The notes beneath the pieces were generated by a model. That model saw nothing but the letters and a program-made list of their open reading frames with translations, searched no databases and had not been told where the DNA came from. DNA of 64,000 nucleotides from Mimachlamys varia (lineage: Eukaryota > Mollusca > Bivalvia > Pectinida > Pectinidae). The stretch spans positions 16,251,625 to 16,315,624 of the forward strand of contig OX392542.1 in assembly GCA_947623455.1 (NCBI GenBank). The letters run 5' to 3'. Positions 61,674-64,000 of this stretch are shown here, one piece after another. Each line of letters begins with the position of its first letter. Positions within the stretch are counted from its first letter, which is position 1. The position numbers were made by a program, and so were the translations under genes.

Positions 61674-62104
61674 GCACAGGGACCGTGAGATAGAAAATGG
61701 ATCTCAATCCAAAAAGCTTAAATTATTCTATAAACCTCAGGTTAGGTCCTAGCTGTAACACATTATCTGGTCCCTGTGACACTAGAATTATTTTATAAAC
61801 CTCAGGTTAGGTCCTAGCTGTAACACATTATCTGGTCCCTGTGATACTAGAATTATTCTATAAACCTCAGGTTAGGTCCTAGCTGCAACACATTATCTGG
61901 TCCCTGTGATACTAGAATTATTCTATAAACCTTAGGTTAGGTCCTAGCTGTAACACATTATCTGGTCCCTGTGATACTAGAATTATTCTATAAAACTCAG
62001 GTTAGGTCCTAGCTGTAACACATTATCTGGTCCCTGTGATACTAGAATTATTCTATAAACCTCAGGTTAGGTCCTAGCTGTAACACATTATCTGGTCCCT
62101 GTGA
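61674..62104. repeat. 65-bp satellite derived from a CACAGGGAC-family right end
   Basis: After a left-end-like CACAGGGACCGTGAG there are six tandem right ends: 'CTAGAATTATTCTATAAACC', 'TCAGGTTAGGTCCTAGCTGT', 'AACACATTATCTGGTCCCTG', period 65. Copies differ by one or two bases. 'GGTCCTAGCTGTAACACATT' parallels GGTCCAAAACTAGCTGTAACAAATT of the MITE family. Confidence 0.92.
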
Positions 62105-62815
62105 GGACACATGGACCATATTACGTACCTCGCCAAGGACACAATGCCCCGGCCGACCTCTAGAAAGAAATGCATCCGGAGATCTAAATTACATACTGTT
62201 TTCATTCCTTATGATGATCTTCAAAAGATCTTGTTCATTCGTCCTCGTGACAAATATTTCGATTTGCCGGAAAGTCATAATTTCACAAAGTGATCACATG
62301 CATAACATCTACTTATGGTACTTTCAAACATCGTGTATTAGCTGTACACACTTAATCTGGAGTGCCAATATTTGTGCCATTGAATTAAGTATTATTCGTA
62401 CTTGTATATTGAAGCTATTTTTTGTTTTTAATTCTGGCTAGCTTATATATGGGCGTATGTTGTCTATTAGATAATAATCATTTTTATTTCATTTTTACCG
62501 GAGATCCTGTTTAATAACTGATTAATAAAACCATGCGTACAAAACTGAAAATACGCCTGCTTGAGATATTTAAAAAAAATATATTAAACCAATATTTGTG
62601 GGTTTCTCGTCAACAAGTAAGTGGCTCTTCGTATTTAAAAACAAATATTGTAACTAAGGAAGAACTAACAGTGAGCCGATGTTTGAAAAAAAAATCAAAT
62701 TTGATTTGAGTCCGAGCTTTTATTGACGTCACGAATAAATGTCTACTTACAATTAAGTACGATTGTTAATTATTTGTTTTAAAGAGTTCAATATGGCGCA
62801 GGTTGTGCCACACGC
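62105..62815. other. Intergenic, no supported gene
   Basis: Short frames only (60-76 codons), without motifs. Confidence 0.5.
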
Positions 62816-63095
62816 CACAGGGACATGGGAAGTCGTTACAGCTAGTTTTAGACCTAAGCAAGGGGGGGGGGCGGGCGGGTTAGATCAAATTTGGATAACA
62901 ATGCCCCCGAAATGGTCATAAAAGCAATTTTCGATAAAAATGCCCCATCAATGGTATAGCCTTTATGACCATTGAGGAGGCATTTTTATCGAAAATTGAT
63001 CTAAACCCCACAAAAGTGTAAACTACTCTAAACACCCTAGTTTAGGTCCAAACTACGTTGTACAAGTAGTTGTAACAAATTCCCAGGTCCCTGTG
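62816..63095. mobile_element. CACAGGGAC-family foldback MITE, copy 8, perfect 8-bp TSD
   Basis: CACAGGGACATGGGAAGTCG ... CAAATTCCCAGGTCCCTGTG, with CCACACGC on both sides (62808-62815 and 63096-63103). The interior contains an extra inverted 'GAAATGGTCATAAAAGC' / 'AGCCTTTATGACCATTGAGG' pair and a poly-G hinge tract (about 62862-62880). This copy best defines the family boundaries. Confidence 0.92.
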
Positions 63096-63103
63096 CCACA
63101 CGC

Positions 63104-63854
63104 CACACCTAGTTCTAATTGGAACTCGATTATTTTGTTTTCTGAGATCTAATTTATTTGATATGTAACGTATTGATTGGTCAATCACATAAGTATAACG
63201 TATATATTGGAGGAAGGGACCCGAGTACGGGACCAATACACCACGTATTGTACTGTGTATCGATCACCATGTCAGGTAGAAAGATCCAACGACGTACAAT
63301 TGTGATATACCCCAATAGGTAAATCACGATACTCCAATATGATAATCATGCCTATTTGTTTAGATATTAAATTGACTCGTAGGAACACACCATGGGCTTA
63401 CTCGGGCACGTGTCAAATATCGGGATCGTTACAGGCATTTAAAATATCTATATTACAGTTAAATTTAAATAGGTGTGACACAATTGGACAGGCTATTTAG
63501 TAATTAAATTTGGCAATAACACTAAATTTAGTAATTCCACTAAATATGAAGATTTCGCCTTTAATTACCTGCAGTATATCACATGCAAGGTTATATACTA
63601 TTCTGAATTTAAGCGTACGTTTGATACTGATTAGCTCATGCAATAATTCAAGGTTAAGATTCGTTAACGATTTCTAATTAACGAATGTGATCAAAATCTC
63701 AAACTGAGTACGAGTCCTTAATATGCAAACCGATGATTGCAAGGGCAAACTTGTCATTCAAGATTCTTATACAAATGTACTTTCAAGGTAACAACGACAA
63801 CAGGGTGACGATCTTGTGAAGGACAGATTCATAGCACAAGATTCACACGTAAAC
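63104..63854. other. Intergenic, no supported gene
   Basis: AT-rich; a 64-codon minus frame overlaps the MITE and is not credible. Confidence 0.5.
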
Positions 63855-64000
63855 GTGATTTGGTTTGGTTTATTTTTGTTTTACGTCGTATTAACAGCCA
63901 GGGTCATTTAAGGACGTGCCAGGTTTTGGAGGTGGAGGAAAGCCGGAGTACCCGGAGAAAAAACACCGACATATGGTCAGTAGCTTGCAACTGCCCCACG
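63855..64000. mobile_element. Abundant bivalve-type dispersed repeat (runs off window)
   Basis: 'GGTTTGGTTTATTTTTGTTT' is followed by 'CGTATTAACAGCCAGGGTCA', 'TTTAAGGACGTGCCAGG' and 'GGAGGAAAGCCGGAGTACCC'. I recall this block as very common in bivalve genomes, which is the main basis for the organism call. It continues past position 64000. Confidence 0.7.

Overview
This is a eukaryotic, AT-rich, repeat-dense nuclear window. It has interrupted genes with GT-AG introns, many short inverted-repeat elements, minisatellites and tRNA-derived SINE heads. Several dispersed repeats (the AACAAGAGGCCCATGGGCC element end at 27910, and the block at 63855-64000 with GGAGGAAAGCCGGAGTACCC) are, from general knowledge, typical of molluscs and especially bivalves. 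I infer a marine bivalve, possibly scallop-like; this is not proven here. There is no bacterial-style gene packing, no CRISPR array and no rRNA.

Five protein-coding genes can be supported by reading the splice junctions. (1) 3508-7514 (+) and (2) 19910-21799 (+) are tandem paralogues. Each has four coding exons, the same intron phases (1, 0, 1) and a second exon of exactly 254 bases, and encodes a 220-221 residue secreted-type single-pass membrane protein with a cysteine-rich ectodomain. I do not recognise the family. (3) 29549-37572 (-) is a complete 11-exon DDOST/OST48 gene, a subunit of the ER oligosaccharyltransferase. (4) 42917-54914 (-) is a three-exon TTC17-like TPR protein with a signal peptide and an added C-terminal membrane anchor. 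Its 9.4 kb first intron holds a 16-copy 43-bp minisatellite and a very young LTR element. (5) 58152-59141 (+) is an intronless, basic, probably disordered protein of 329 residues with a PP1-docking-like motif.

The remaining sequence is mostly repeats. At least six copies of a ~380-bp element with TTAA target sites and AGGCCCAATATACGTAAC termini can be delimited. At least eight copies of a foldback element with CACAGGGAC...GTCCCTGTG ends and 8-bp target duplications are present, often with a poly-C/G tract at the hinge. Single inverted-repeat elements occur at 6907-7146 (TA target) and 40301-40465 (TATATG target). A 1001-bp element with AAATA duplications is nested inside one TTAA element. A near-identical 942/943-bp LTR pair lies at 49090-53057. 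Tandem arrays have periods of 57, 39, 53, 43, 29, 20 and 65 bp; the 65-bp one appears to be an amplified end of the CACAGGGAC family.

The genes do not form a pathway cluster. DDOST and the TTC17-like protein are both secretory-pathway proteins, but nothing shows they are co-regulated. All exon joins come from reading frame, phase, splice consensus and (for DDOST) homology; no transcript evidence was available.
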